The notes under the pieces are model-generated. The model saw only the letters and a list, made by a program, of their open reading frames with translations, did no database searches and had not been told where the DNA came from. Below are positions 23,867-33,261 of a DNA stretch of 64,000 bases, piece by piece. Within the stretch, counting starts at the first letter, position 1, and the number at the start of each line of letters is the position of its first letter. The translations under genes and the position numbers were made by a program. The stretch lies in assembly GCA_016841725.1 (NCBI GenBank), contig JAENYP010000005.1:148368-212367 (forward strand), written 5' to 3'. The DNA comes from Thermincola carboxydiphila (GTDB lineage: Bacteria > Bacillota > Thermincolia > Thermincolales > UBA2595).

Positions 23867-24541
23867 CTAACAAAATAATCCGGTGACTGCAAAAAAGACT
23901 GCGGCGCTCAATAAAATGCCCCCAGCATACTGGCTAAAATCATGTTTATTCATAGTCAATCTGGCCCAGCCGATAGGGATCAGGATTAAAAAAAGCCACC
24001 AGAACTGCCAGCCATACAGGTAATTCACGGTACTGTATATGAGAGTATTCAGTCCGCCGTGAAAACTTATTTTCCAGTAAATTGTTACCAAAACAAGACT
24101 GAGGGTGGCCAGAAATACTGCGCCGGTAATAATAAACAGTTCCCTGTTCAAAAAAAATGTTATCCCGACAGCAACGGCAAAGGAAACCATGCACTTCAGG
24201 GTGAAGTCAACCCGTTTAATTCTCTGGGTTATATCAACATCAAATTGTTTTCTGATCAATACAAGGTACAAAAAATACCCAAAGGGGATAACAAAAACGA
24301 ATAATAACAGTATAGGAAAATAGACCACTTGTTTGTGTACCGGCAGGCTGACATTCCGGAGCACCAGCCAAACCATCAGCGGCAGCCAGATAAGCGGTTC
24401 GGTTATTCTGGATATTATTTTAGCCGCAAGCAGTGCTCTGCTGTGGCGGGAAGATGCAGTGTCCGGGCTCAAATTCCCCATCCTTTGTTTTTGGCTTGGT
24501 ATTTGCGGTATTTGAAACTTATTTCGCTGTAAACACCACAT
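23867..24541 (-). CDS. PAP2-like polytopic membrane protein
   Basis: About 224 residues with five to six hydrophobic helices (LIWLPLMVWLVLRN, FPILLLFVFVIPFGYFLYLV, LFIITGAVFLATLSLVLVTI and so on). The layout, with KISFHGG near residue 165 and WARLTMNKHDFSQYAGG later, resembles PAP2-type phosphatase relatives that lack the full KxxxxxxRP/SGH/SRxxxxxHxxxD set. The start is uncertain: ATG 24541 lies too close to AGGAGGG, and ATG 24568 is the alternative. A phosphatase activity should not be assumed. Confidence 0.6.
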   Translation of the reverse strand: MWCLQRNKFQIPQIPSQKQRMGNLSPDTASSRHSRALLAAKIISRITEPLIWLPLMVWLVLRNVSLPVHKQVVYFPILLLFVFVIPFGYFLYLVLIRKQFDVDITQRIKRVDFTLKCMVSFAVAVGITFFLNRELFIITGAVFLATLSLVLVTIYWKISFHGGLNTLIYSTVNYLYGWQFWWLFLILIPIGWARLTMNKHDFSQYAGGILLSAAVFFAVTGLFC

Positions 24542-24576
24542 ATCCCTCCTGTTATTATGTACATTCACCTGTGTAA

Positions 24577-24626
24577 AAAAACAGGCCCGCCCTCTTCCAA
24601 AACCCGGAAAAGGGACGGCCTGTTTT
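24577..24626 (-). terminator. Terminator at the end of the hdr-met cluster's last gene
   Basis: AAAACAGGCC...GGCCTGTTTT with inner CGCCCT/AGGGAC pairing forms a long stem; on the minus strand it ends in a T run. It lies just behind the Cys-rich protein gene at 24648. Confidence 0.85.
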
Positions 24627-24647
24627 CAGCAATCACTTATGGCCCCC

Positions 24648-24965
24648 TTATTTTGACATGTCTGATTCACAGATCGGGCAGGTAAAATCCCACTCCGCCC
24701 AGCATACATTACACATAGTCACGCCACAGTCACAGCTTTTGGCATCTGTGACAGGTGTCTTTTGTTTACAAACCCGGCACCAGTAATAGGCTGTAACAGT
24801 CCACCCGGATTTACGCTGTTCTCTGATAGGTTCTGCGGTCTCACCAAATGATATCTCTTCAGTCTCGACAGGTTTGGTGATAATGTGCAGAGAAGGGCTG
24901 TCAGGCTCTTGAGATGCCTGTCGGTTTTCATCGGTCTGCAGTTTTTGTATTCCCTGTATTTGCAT
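24648..24965 (-). CDS. Cys-rich zinc-binding-type small protein, paralogue 1
   Basis: 105 residues. A variable N-terminal half (~55 residues) precedes a compact Cys domain: WCRVCKQKTPV, CDCGVTMCNVCWAEW and FTCPICESD. The spacing CxxC, CxC, CxxC, CPxC fits two RING/zinc-ribbon-like metal sites. The paralogue at 33483 has the same domain. Start ATG has GAGGAGG upstream. It follows metF by about 50 bp on the same strand and could be the last gene of the hdr operon. I do not recognise a named family. Confidence 0.75.
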   Translation of the reverse strand: MQIQGIQKLQTDENRQASQEPDSPSLHIITKPVETEEISFGETAEPIREQRKSGWTVTAYYWCRVCKQKTPVTDAKSCDCGVTMCNVCWAEWDFTCPICESDMSK

Positions 24966-25013
24966 ACCGTTTCCTCCTCGTTATTTTTTTACCTTTCAAA
25001 CCATGCTCCTCAC

Positions 25014-25961
25014 TCAGCCGGCCACCCGGGCAATTCCTGCTGCCTGCGGTCTCGGCAGCAAGCCGGCTTTTTCTGCGATTGACGGTACAATTTCCTCCCA
25101 GCCAACAGCCATTATGTGTACTCCACTGACACCCTTGATCTTCCTGATATGCTTTATCTGCTCCACACATATTTCCACAGCCTCGGCCTGCTGATCCTCT
25201 GCATTTTTAAGCCTGGTAACCATTTCATCCGGAACGATCATGCCGGAAACGTTTTTCTGCATATAGGCGGCCACTTTTGCCGATTTGACGGGCATTACCC
25301 CTGCCATTATGTAGGCCCGTTCGTGCAGACCGCGTTCCCTGACCAGTTCCATCCATCTCTCAAAACGCTCCAGGTCAAATATTATCTGTGTCTGGAAAAA
25401 CTGAGCCCCGGCATTGATTTTCTTTTCCATACGATAGACCCTGACTTCAAACGGGTCGGCAAAGGGGTTTGCCACTGCCCCGATAAAGAACCGGGGCTCA
25501 TCTTTTTTAATTGCCTCACCACAGGCAAACACCTTTTCATCTTTCATCCTTTTAACCATCCTGATCAACTGGATGGAATCTACATCAAATACGTTTGCCG
25601 CGGTGGGGTGGTTTCCGAAGGACTGGTGGTCACCTGTTAGACAGAGCATGTTTTTCATACCCAGGCTGTAGGCTCCCAGAAGATCACTCTGGATGGCAAT
25701 CCTGTTCCGGTCCCGGCAGGTCATCTGAATAATCGGTTCCCCGCCGGCCTTAAGGACGTGCATCCCCGCCGCAATACTGGACAGACGCACAATTGCTGTC
25801 TGGTTATCTGTCAGGTTGGTAGCGTCACAATAACCCTTCAGGTGTTCGGCGTGTTTCCTTATCCCTTCGCCATTAGCCGACTTGGGTGGACCGATTTCAC
25901 CGGTAACCACGAACTCACCCTGTTCAAAAAGTGTCTGCAGACGTGATTTATTCTCACTCAC
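25014..25961 (-). CDS. metF: Methylenetetrahydrofolate reductase MetF
   Basis: 315 residues, a TIM-barrel flavoenzyme. VVTGEIGPPKSANGE holds the catalytic-type Glu, CLTGDHQSFGNHP is the FAD-binding loop, and FFQTQIIFDLERFERW is the substrate side. It reduces 5,10-methylene-THF to 5-methyl-THF, the last methyl-branch step of the Wood-Ljungdahl pathway. GTG 25961 overlaps the metV stop, so both are translated together. As in Moorella, it forms a set with MetV, HdrABC and MvhD. Confidence 0.92.
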   Translation of the reverse strand: MSENKSRLQTLFEQGEFVVTGEIGPPKSANGEGIRKHAEHLKGYCDATNLTDNQTAIVRLSSIAAGMHVLKAGGEPIIQMTCRDRNRIAIQSDLLGAYSLGMKNMLCLTGDHQSFGNHPTAANVFDVDSIQLIRMVKRMKDEKVFACGEAIKKDEPRFFIGAVANPFADPFEVRVYRMEKKINAGAQFFQTQIIFDLERFERWMELVRERGLHERAYIMAGVMPVKSAKVAAYMQKNVSGMIVPDEMVTRLKNAEDQQAEAVEICVEQIKHIRKIKGVSGVHIMAVGWEEIVPSIAEKAGLLPRPQAAGIARVAG

Positions 25962-26625
25962 TTATCATCACATCCTCTCTGATCAGTTTGCGCGGCCCGC
26001 CGTCCCTGGCTTTGGACCAGTCTTTCTCCGGCTCAATTTCCATAAGCCAATCCATCCGCCCCAGGGCGGCCATCCGCTTATATATCTGGTCCCAGATACA
26101 ATCAACATCCTTTACCTCGCACTTGCCGTTTTGTGACCCTCCACAGGGCCCGTTTAATATCCTCTTGGAACACCGGGCCACCGGACAGACACCCCCGGTT
26201 TTGTAAAGGATACATTCCCCGCACAATCCGCAGCGTTCTTCCCAAATACCGTGTTTCACCGAACCGCCTGCACTCTTGGTATTTAATGCGGGAATCACCC
26301 ATTTATCAGGGAAACGTTCCGCCACAAACTGGACCCCTACGCCACAGGCCATGGAAATAATGCACTCAGCCTCTTCGGCCAGTTTCTCGATTTGGTCCAG
26401 ATATTCCCACTCACACTGACGGGTTACAGTTTCCTCCAGTGTAATAAGCGGCCGGTCTCCCTGTTTCCGCAGCATCCGGAGAGATGCTGCCAGGACACCT
26501 ACTTCTTTCTCCCCGCCCGCCAAACACACGGTAACACATTCATTACACCCGAGCAGCAGCACTTTATCAAAATTGGCCGTCATTTTGGCAATTTCCTCAA
26601 ATGGTTTTTGTTCGGCAATAATCAC
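25954..26625 (-). CDS. metV: MetV, iron-sulfur/zinc partner of methylenetetrahydrofolate reductase
   Basis: 223 residues. The N-terminal part resembles a small oxidoreductase-partner fold (VLLLGCNECVTVCLAGG). The C-terminal part has a cysteine field, CGLCGECIL, GGVCPVARC, GPCGGSQNGKCEV, typical of MetV/MetF C-terminal zinc-FeS domains. MetV is required for the electron-accepting MetVF form of the reductase. GTG 26625 follows GAGGTGATG by about 7 bp. It overlaps metF and follows mvhD by 18 bp. Confidence 0.9.
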   Translation of the reverse strand: MIIAEQKPFEEIAKMTANFDKVLLLGCNECVTVCLAGGEKEVGVLAASLRMLRKQGDRPLITLEETVTRQCEWEYLDQIEKLAEEAECIISMACGVGVQFVAERFPDKWVIPALNTKSAGGSVKHGIWEERCGLCGECILYKTGGVCPVARCSKRILNGPCGGSQNGKCEVKDVDCIWDQIYKRMAALGRMDWLMEIEPEKDWSKARDGGPRKLIREDVMISE

Positions 26626-26643
26626 AGGTCATCACCTCTTTCC

Positions 26644-27108
26644 TTATTGTTGACCGGCAGCTGGTTCAGCTTCACAGTTCAGTTGGCTGGGTTCAACTTT
26701 ACGGTTCAGGGGGCTGGGGCCGAGCTTTTTAATCCGTTCGTGCATTTCATGGGCAATTTCCGCAAACCTCGGGCCCATGGAACCTGACAGGTTATACATC
26801 TCCACCCTGTCGCCGCCGATGCCCACATCATCAAGAATTTTCTTGGCCTGAGCCACCCTCAGCTTGGCCCGGTAGTTGCCTTTCAGGAAGTGACAGTCAC
26901 CTTCCAGGCATCCGGCCACATATACCCCGTCAGCGCCGTCCTCAAAAGCCTGCAGGATAAGCCGGATATCGATCCTACCGGAACAGGGCTGTTCGATCAT
27001 CCTTACTGTCGGAGGGTACTGGAGGCGCATGGAGCCTGCCAGGTCAGCCGCAGAGTATGCGCAGTAATAACAGCAGAAGGCGACTATTTTAGGCTGGAAA
27101 TCACTCAT
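26644..27108 (-). CDS. mvhD: MvhD-type [2Fe-2S] subunit of the Hdr complex
   Basis: 154 residues. It carries the MvhD/FlpD pattern CCYYCAYSAADLAG near the start, then QPCSGRID and GCLEGDCHFLKGN, whose cysteines hold the [2Fe-2S] cluster. MvhD links HdrA to an electron donor or partner enzyme. ATG 27108 is placed by GAGGG 9 bp upstream; the frame opens earlier at 27144. A short Pro/Glu-rich tail (PSPLNRKVEPSQLNCEAEP) looks non-essential. Confidence 0.88.
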   Translation of the reverse strand: MSDFQPKIVAFCCYYCAYSAADLAGSMRLQYPPTVRMIEQPCSGRIDIRLILQAFEDGADGVYVAGCLEGDCHFLKGNYRAKLRVAQAKKILDDVGIGGDRVEMYNLSGSMGPRFAEIAHEMHERIKKLGPSPLNRKVEPSQLNCEAEPAAGQQ

Positions 27109-27158
27109 CAAAACACACCCTCTTTCCATTAGTCTTCGTTCCATAAACCATGTCTGCT

Positions 27159-30100
27159 CTAAACCACACCATGTATCTTTTCAATCATCTGGTCATCTTT
27201 ATAATGAAGCAGCTGCAGCGCCTTACCGGGGCATTCCCCTACACACGTGCCACAGCCGTGGCACTGGACCGGGTCTATCTCAGCAACCATATCCCTGTTG
27301 ATTACCGGGACCCCGTAAGGGCAAACCCTGACACAGGTAAGACAGGCCGCACAACGCTCAGGTTTGACCACTGCTGCCACTACCCCTCCAACCATCAGGT
27401 GCGGCTGGGCCAGGATGGTACATGCCCTGGCAACAGCGCCCTGGGCCTGATAAATACTTTCAGCCGCATTTTTGGGTGAATGGGCCAGCCCGCACAGGAA
27501 CAGTCCTGCTGAAGGGAAATCCATGGGCCCCAGCTTGGCGTGGGTCTCCACAAAGAACCCATCCTCATTCCGCGGCACTTTCAGCATCGTTCCCAGAGCA
27601 TCCGAACCCGCGGCAGGGCCGATTCCCGTAGCCAGGGCAACCAGGTCAGGGGTAAGGGGTAAGACATATCCGGAATCAGGGTCATAAACATCTATTTTCA
27701 GGCTGCCGTCCTGCCGGGGGACCACTTCCGGCCTGCCGGCCCCGGTATAATGGACAAAACAGACTCCCATTTCCCTGGCCCGCTTGTAGTACTGTTCATA
27801 GAAACCGTAGGTCCGGATATCCCTGTGCAGGATATAAACCCGGGCAGCAGGGTTCTCCTCCTTGATACGGATGGCGTTCTTCACAGACTGGGTACAGCAG
27901 GTACGGCTGCAGTATTTGAGAACCTCCTCATCACCTGCGGAAGCACACTGGATAAAAACTACCTCTTTTATCTTCCGCGGGTCTGTAATCCCATTACTGA
28001 GGTTAGCCTCAAGATCCCTGACTGTAATAATGCGTTCATTCCTGCCATAGGCATATTTTTCATCAGGAGGGGTTTCCCGGCCTCCGGTGGCCACGATGAC
28101 AACACCGTGTTCAATCCTGAAGGTGTTCCTTACCGGGCTTTCACCGCTTTTACCCTGGGAAACAGTTGCTGTGAAATGCCCCTGATGGCCGCTCAACTCT
28201 TCCAGTTCGGCATTGGTAGATAAGTGAATCAGCGGGTTATCATTGACCCTGGCAATAGTGTTTTTCAGGAATTCCTGCAGGTTCCTCCCCTCAGGAGTAG
28301 TCTGCAGGTATCTCAGGTTACCGCCCAGGTACTCTTCCCGTTCCACCAGGTAAGACTCAAAACCCTGGTCTGCCAGGCTCAGGGCAGCTGTCATCCCTGA
28401 AATACCGCCGCCAAGTATCAGCGCCCTGGGGACAACAGGTACGGGATGCATGTGCAGTTCTTCGTGGGTCTGCACCTTCCTTACAGCCATCCTGACCAGA
28501 TCCTTGGCTTTTTCGGTGGCTTCTGCCGGGAATCCCCGGTGGACCCAGGAACACTGGTCCCTGATATTGGCCATTTCAAACAGGAACTGGTTCAGCCCGG
28601 CATCCCTGAGGGCCTCCCGGAACAGGGGCTGGTGGGTGCGGATGGTACAGGAAGCAACAACCACCCTGTTAAGGCTTTGTTCGCTGATGGTTTTCTTTAT
28701 CAGGTTAACAGTATCCTGAGAACAGGTATAGAGGTTCTCCTCGGCGTAGGCCACATTAGGCAGGCTGCGGGTATATTCCAGGACTGCCGGCACATCTACC
28801 ACTGAGGCAATGTTGATCCCACAGCGGCAGATAAAGACACCGACCCGCGGCTGTTCTCCGCTGACACTTCGCTCCGGAGGGTATTTCTTGGTTCTGACCA
28901 TTTTCCCCCGCGATGGGGCCATATCAATAGCCGCAGATGCCGCGGCAGCGCTGGCATTCATCACTGTTTCGGGAATATCCCGGGGGCCCTGGAAGCCTCC
29001 GGCAACATAGATTCCGCTTTTGGATGACCTGGTCGGATCCAGGGGGTCGGTCCAGGCGAAACCATACTCATTGATTCTGATGCCTGTTGCTCCGGCCAGT
29101 TTTTCCGCATCCGCCGGAGGCCTGACGCCGATTGCCAGGACAACCATCTGAAACTCTTCAGTAACAAGCTCCCCATTTTGCATGTATTTGAGGGAGAGGT
29201 TCCCGGTCTCCGGGTCCTCCTTAACCGATGATATCATTGCCCTCACATAGCGCACACCGGAATTAACCGCAGAATTGACATATTTGTCAAAGTTCTTTCC
29301 ATATGACCTCATATCCAGATAGAAGATGGCAGGTTCAATATTGGCATCGTGTTCTTTGGCAATAATAGCCTCTTTGGTGGAATACATGCAGCAAATGGAG
29401 GAACAGTACTCCGAACCACGCTCACAGTCCCGGGAGCCCACACACTGGATAAAGGCAACCTTTTTAGGGGGTGTATGATCAGAAGGCCTGACAACATGGC
29501 CCTGTGACGGTCCGGTGGAACTGAGCAGCCGTTCAAAGTCCATTGATGTAATCACATTTTTATAATAACCGTATCCGTATTCTCCCCTGAGCCGGGCATC
29601 ATAGAGATCAAAACCGGGGGCCAGAATAACAGAACCGACGGCAACTGTTTCCTCACTCCCTCTGTCTTCGTGGAGAACGGCATTTTTCTTACAGGCCGAG
29701 ACACACTGGAAACACTCACAGCACACACCGCAGTTCAGGCATCTCCCGGCCTCTGCCATGGCCATTTCCGAGGTATATGCCAGGACAACCTCCTGGAAGG
29801 TCTGTTTGCGCTCCGCAATGCCTATCCTGTCAGGAACTATCCGCGCCTTTTTGGGGATATTGACCAGTTCTGCAGGGGATTTGACAGCTTCGGGAAGCCT
29901 TTCCCCTGGGCCTCTGTCCTCCCTGAGGTCACTCCCGTTAATATACCGGTCAATGGATTCGGCAGCCTCTTTCCCTGCCGCCGCGGCTTCTATGAGGGTT
30001 GCCGGTCCGGTAACAGCATCACCGCCGGCAAATACACCGGGAATATTGGTTTCCAGGGTAACCTGGTCAATCCTGATATTCCTTTTGTTCCTGGCAACTG

Positions 30101-31613
30101 AATGATCATGTTCGGCAAAGAATGACTCCGCAGGAGCCTGGCTGACCGCAATAATGATATCATCAAGGCCCAGGATAAATTCCGAACCATTGACCGGAAC
30201 AGGCCGCCTGCGGCCCGAGGCATCCGGTTCTCCCATCTCGTTACGGATGAATTTTACTGTCTCTACCTCGCTGTCGCCCAGTATCTCTACCGGTGACACG
30301 TAAAACATGAAGTTGATGCCCTCTTCCCTGGCTTCGTGGATTTCTTCGGGAAGGGCTGTCATATCTTCCTCGGCACGCCGGTACATTATGGTAACTTCTT
30401 TAGCGCCGAGCCTGAGGGCGGTCCTGGCAGCATCCATGGCCGTATTCCCCCCGCCGACAACCGCTACCCGGCGGCCAATCTTATTTCTTTCACCAAGACT
30501 GACCTCTCTGAGGAAGGCCACACCGTGGTGCACCGACTCTTTATCCTCACCGGGAATACCCAGCCTGTCGGGCTGGTGGGCCCCAATCCCGAGGAATACC
30601 GCCTTGTAGCCCTGGTCAAACAGCATATTTACGGAAAGATCTTTCCCGATAGGGGTATTTGTCCTGATTTCCACACCCTGCTTGGTTATCAGATCGATTT
30701 CAGCATCCACCAGGTGTTTCGGCAGCCTGTATTCAGGGATACCTACCCGCATCATGCCCCCAACAACGGGAAGGGCCTCAAAAACGGTAACCCCGTAGCC
30801 CCTGCGGGCCAGGTGATAGGCACATGCCAGTCCTGCCGGACCGGAACCCACAATAGCTATTTTCTCATCCCGTCCTTCGGCGGTCTCCAGGCTTACTTCA
30901 TCGAGATGGTCAAGCATATAGTGTCCCACAAAACGCTTAATCCGGCTTATCGCCACAGGCTCATCAACCTTACCCCTCTGGCACGCGGCCTCACAGGGGT
31001 GGTGGCAGACCGTGCCGCAGATAATGGGAAACGGTATTTCTTCCCTGATAAGTTCCCAGGCTTCTTTAAACTTGCCCTGGGCAGCGAGGGCTACATAACC
31101 ATGGACATTTATCCCTGAAGGACACGCATTCCGGCACGGTGAGGTCCCGGCCTTTTCAATCAGATACCTGTTGGGGACGGCCTGGGGAAACATCCGGTGA
31201 ACAGCCTTGCGTTCACTTTTCCCCTCATTAAACCGGTCAGGTACGGAAACGGGGCACACCTGTTCACAGTCTCCACATGCCGTACACTCATTTACATCCA
31301 CGTACCGGGGCGCCCCCTTAAGGTTAACCTTGAAGTTTCCGGCCTCTCCCGATACCTTGGTAACATCGGTACAGGTATGTATCTCAATATTCTGGTGATT
31401 CAGGACATCTGTCATCTTGGGCCCCAGAAGGCACATGGAACATTCATTGGTGGGAAATGTCTTGTCAAGCTGGGCCATTTTGCCTCCTATGGAGGGCTGG
31501 TTAGTAACCAGGTGAACCATATAGCCGCCATTGGCCAGGTCCAGAGAAGCCTGCATTCCGGCGATTCCGCCGCCGACCACCATAGAAGCTCCGATAACGT
31601 TTTTCTCTTTCAT
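27159..31613 (-). CDS. hdrA: Giant HdrA with an inserted GltD-like NAD(P)H module and a second HdrA half
   Basis: 1484 residues, more than twice a normal HdrA. In order: HdrA FAD site VVGGGIAGMQASLDLANGG (~12) and CSMCLLGPKM (~57); ferredoxin motif CTACGDCEQVCP (~112); a GltD/NfnB-like block with ACPSGINVHGY, CHHPCEAACQR, VGSGPAGLACAYHLARRG (~255) and VVGGGNTAMDAARTALRLG (~385); CLNCGVCCECFQCVSAC (~637); the rest of HdrA; then a second HdrA-like half (GGGISGMTAALSLADQG ~1085; CAACLTCVRVCP and CHGCGTCVGECP near the end). It is the flavin core of the complex, and the GltD part suggests direct NAD(P)H use. ATG follows GGTGGTGAG. Confidence 0.88.
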   Translation of the reverse strand: MKEKNVIGASMVVGGGIAGMQASLDLANGGYMVHLVTNQPSIGGKMAQLDKTFPTNECSMCLLGPKMTDVLNHQNIEIHTCTDVTKVSGEAGNFKVNLKGAPRYVDVNECTACGDCEQVCPVSVPDRFNEGKSERKAVHRMFPQAVPNRYLIEKAGTSPCRNACPSGINVHGYVALAAQGKFKEAWELIREEIPFPIICGTVCHHPCEAACQRGKVDEPVAISRIKRFVGHYMLDHLDEVSLETAEGRDEKIAIVGSGPAGLACAYHLARRGYGVTVFEALPVVGGMMRVGIPEYRLPKHLVDAEIDLITKQGVEIRTNTPIGKDLSVNMLFDQGYKAVFLGIGAHQPDRLGIPGEDKESVHHGVAFLREVSLGERNKIGRRVAVVGGGNTAMDAARTALRLGAKEVTIMYRRAEEDMTALPEEIHEAREEGINFMFYVSPVEILGDSEVETVKFIRNEMGEPDASGRRRPVPVNGSEFILGLDDIIIAVSQAPAESFFAEHDHSVARNKRNIRIDQVTLETNIPGVFAGGDAVTGPATLIEAAAAGKEAAESIDRYINGSDLREDRGPGERLPEAVKSPAELVNIPKKARIVPDRIGIAERKQTFQEVVLAYTSEMAMAEAGRCLNCGVCCECFQCVSACKKNAVLHEDRGSEETVAVGSVILAPGFDLYDARLRGEYGYGYYKNVITSMDFERLLSSTGPSQGHVVRPSDHTPPKKVAFIQCVGSRDCERGSEYCSSICCMYSTKEAIIAKEHDANIEPAIFYLDMRSYGKNFDKYVNSAVNSGVRYVRAMISSVKEDPETGNLSLKYMQNGELVTEEFQMVVLAIGVRPPADAEKLAGATGIRINEYGFAWTDPLDPTRSSKSGIYVAGGFQGPRDIPETVMNASAAAASAAIDMAPSRGKMVRTKKYPPERSVSGEQPRVGVFICRCGINIASVVDVPAVLEYTRSLPNVAYAEENLYTCSQDTVNLIKKTISEQSLNRVVVASCTIRTHQPLFREALRDAGLNQFLFEMANIRDQCSWVHRGFPAEATEKAKDLVRMAVRKVQTHEELHMHPVPVVPRALILGGGISGMTAALSLADQGFESYLVEREEYLGGNLRYLQTTPEGRNLQEFLKNTIARVNDNPLIHLSTNAELEELSGHQGHFTATVSQGKSGESPVRNTFRIEHGVVIVATGGRETPPDEKYAYGRNERIITVRDLEANLSNGITDPRKIKEVVFIQCASAGDEEVLKYCSRTCCTQSVKNAIRIKEENPAARVYILHRDIRTYGFYEQYYKRAREMGVCFVHYTGAGRPEVVPRQDGSLKIDVYDPDSGYVLPLTPDLVALATGIGPAAGSDALGTMLKVPRNEDGFFVETHAKLGPMDFPSAGLFLCGLAHSPKNAAESIYQAQGAVARACTILAQPHLMVGGVVAAVVKPERCAACLTCVRVCPYGVPVINRDMVAEIDPVQCHGCGTCVGECPGKALQLLHYKDDQMIEKIHGVV

Positions 31614-31633
31614 TAGATCTCACCACCCGTCTT

Positions 31634-32491
31634 TTATATCAATTCACGGCTCTTGAGAACAGGCCTGGGGTCTATGATGTGTTTCCCCAGCCAGCGGTCC
31701 TGGCCGGGGATCCCCATCGCTGTGGCAATCAACTCGGTAAAATAGACGATAGGCATCCCCGGTCCCGTCTGCCTGGTATCAACATTTGCCTGGCACAGCG
31801 GACATGCGGTGACCATGGCTTCAGCCCCGGCTTTACGGGCCTGTTTGACCAGTTCACCTGTCAGGTCGGTAACTACATCAGACCTGGCAATGGCAAAACT
31901 GCCGCCACAGCAGTCCATCTTATAGGACCAGGGCCTGACCTCGGCGCCCAGGATTTCCAGCAGCCGGTCAAGCATCTGTGGCTGCTCCGGGTCATCAAAG
32001 GCCACATCTGCAGCAGGCCTGAGCATGAGACACCCATAATACGGAACCACCTTCAGGCCATTTAAGGGCTGAACGACCCGGCTCCGCAGTTCTGCCTGTA
32101 CTTCTTCCTGTCCAAAAAACTCCAGGAGGTGCATAATCCTGAGTTTACCTTCATACCTTTTTCCCATCACTGAGGCAACCTTGCTGTTTACATCCATAGC
32201 CCCTGAAGAGCCCCGGCTGATAAATCCGTGAGTCTGGCGACAGACATTGTAACACCCGGTACAGGGCACCACCAGGTCCAGACCGGCGCCTTCAGCAAGA
32301 ATAAGGTTTCGTAACGGGAGGGCTTTTGCCAGGAACTCGCTGGTTGAATGGGCGGGAGTAGCGCCACAGCAGTTCCAGTCCGGAACTTCGGCCAGGTCTA
32401 TGTTCATTTCGCGGCACACGGCTTCAGTGGATCTGCCGTAATCAGCTGCAGTCGAGTGTAACGAACACCCCGGATAATAACCTACTTTCAC
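31634..32491 (-). CDS. hdrB: HdrB-type CCG-domain subunit
   Basis: 285 residues with two CCG domains: YYPGCSLHST then DWNCCGATPAH, and YYGCLMLRP then KMDCCGGSFAIA, plus CPLCQANVDTRQ. These cysteines build the non-cubane [4Fe-4S] clusters of HdrB. In MetFV-linked complexes the natural heterodisulfide activity is not expected; HdrB more likely relays electrons. GTG 32491 overlaps the hdrC stop (GTGA), so both are coupled. Confidence 0.9.
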   Translation of the reverse strand: MKVGYYPGCSLHSTAADYGRSTEAVCREMNIDLAEVPDWNCCGATPAHSTSEFLAKALPLRNLILAEGAGLDLVVPCTGCYNVCRQTHGFISRGSSGAMDVNSKVASVMGKRYEGKLRIMHLLEFFGQEEVQAELRSRVVQPLNGLKVVPYYGCLMLRPAADVAFDDPEQPQMLDRLLEILGAEVRPWSYKMDCCGGSFAIARSDVVTDLTGELVKQARKAGAEAMVTACPLCQANVDTRQTGPGMPIVYFTELIATAMGIPGQDRWLGKHIIDPRPVLKSRELI

Positions 32492-33057
32492 TTGACCTCC
32501 CCACCTTTCCTGAAAATGGCCTTAACCTGGTCCATGTTTTTGACTCTTTGGGGCAGAAACTTCAGCTTGCCCCGCTTCAGCATCTCGATACCAAGGCCCA
32601 TATCCTCCGTATAGGTGCCGGTCCTGATTTTGTAAAGGCCAATCATTCCCAGGTCATAGAGTCTGCCGGTCATTTTAACTGAATCCATAAATGAGCGGTA
32701 AAAAGCAGGAATCCGTTTCTCCCCGGGCAGCCTGCCCTCTTTGAGCACCATGGCCTTAAGAACATCAATTACTGCCGAGGTGTCTATCCCATTGGGGCAG
32801 CGTGCCTGGCAAGTCTTGCAGGATAAACAGAGCCAGAGGCGATTGCTGTTGAGGACCTTTTCGGCATCTCCCAGCTGGACCATCCTGATCAGGGCGCTGG
32901 TGCTTAGGTCTGCCACGGTTCCCACCGGACATCCGGAAGAACACTTCTTACACTGGTAACAACGGCTGACCGGTTGTTGACTTTCTTTTTCAATAAGCCT
33001 CAGGAAATCCCCTGAAGGCTGAAATACTGTGCTTTCGGCCAAATTGCTGCCTTCCAT
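32488..33057 (-). CDS. hdrC: HdrC-type ferredoxin subunit
   Basis: 189 residues with two [4Fe-4S] motifs, CYQCKKCSSGCP (~33) and CLSCKTCQARCP (~77), joined by helices, and a basic C-terminus. It pairs with HdrB. ATG 33057 follows GAGGAGGG. First gene of the operon hdrC-hdrB-hdrA-mvhD-metV-metF, about 30 bp downstream of the inferred start of a sigma54 promoter. Confidence 0.9.
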   Translation of the reverse strand: MEGSNLAESTVFQPSGDFLRLIEKESQQPVSRCYQCKKCSSGCPVGTVADLSTSALIRMVQLGDAEKVLNSNRLWLCLSCKTCQARCPNGIDTSAVIDVLKAMVLKEGRLPGEKRIPAFYRSFMDSVKMTGRLYDLGMIGLYKIRTGTYTEDMGLGIEMLKRGKLKFLPQRVKNMDQVKAIFRKGGEVK

Positions 33058-33095
33058 GTTGGCCCTCCTCTCTTTTCCCTTTTGCCATATAGTTA

Positions 33096-33113
33096 ATGCA
33101 AATACCTTGCCAA
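33096..33113 (-). promoter_or_regulatory. Sigma54 (-24/-12) promoter of the hdr-met operon
   Basis: On the minus strand TTGGCAAGGTATTTGCAT carries GG at -24 and GC at -12 in exact sigma54 spacing (consensus TGGCACG-N4-TTGCW). It is placed 40 bp before the hdrC start codon. It needs an enhancer-binding activator, and one is encoded at 37330-39423. Confidence 0.82.
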
Positions 33114-33261
33114 AAAGATAATTATCTTACCGATATTCCCAGAATACTTCTGCCAGGGTAATATTTACATGTTGTGGTATCTGAATTAGTGGATTTCTAT
33201 TAAAAAAGCTAAATTTAACCGTAAATTTTTTTCAACGGTCAATACTGCAGCTGTCCCATAC

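Noticed and set aside
23867-24541. Calling this gene an active PAP2 phosphatase
   Set aside because: The family's catalytic motif set is not complete; only the membrane layout is similar.
24648-24965. Reading the Cys-rich protein as a rubredoxin or ferredoxin
   Set aside because: The spacing CxxC/CxC/CxxC/CPxC with conserved Trp does not match either; it is closer to zinc-ribbon/RING types.
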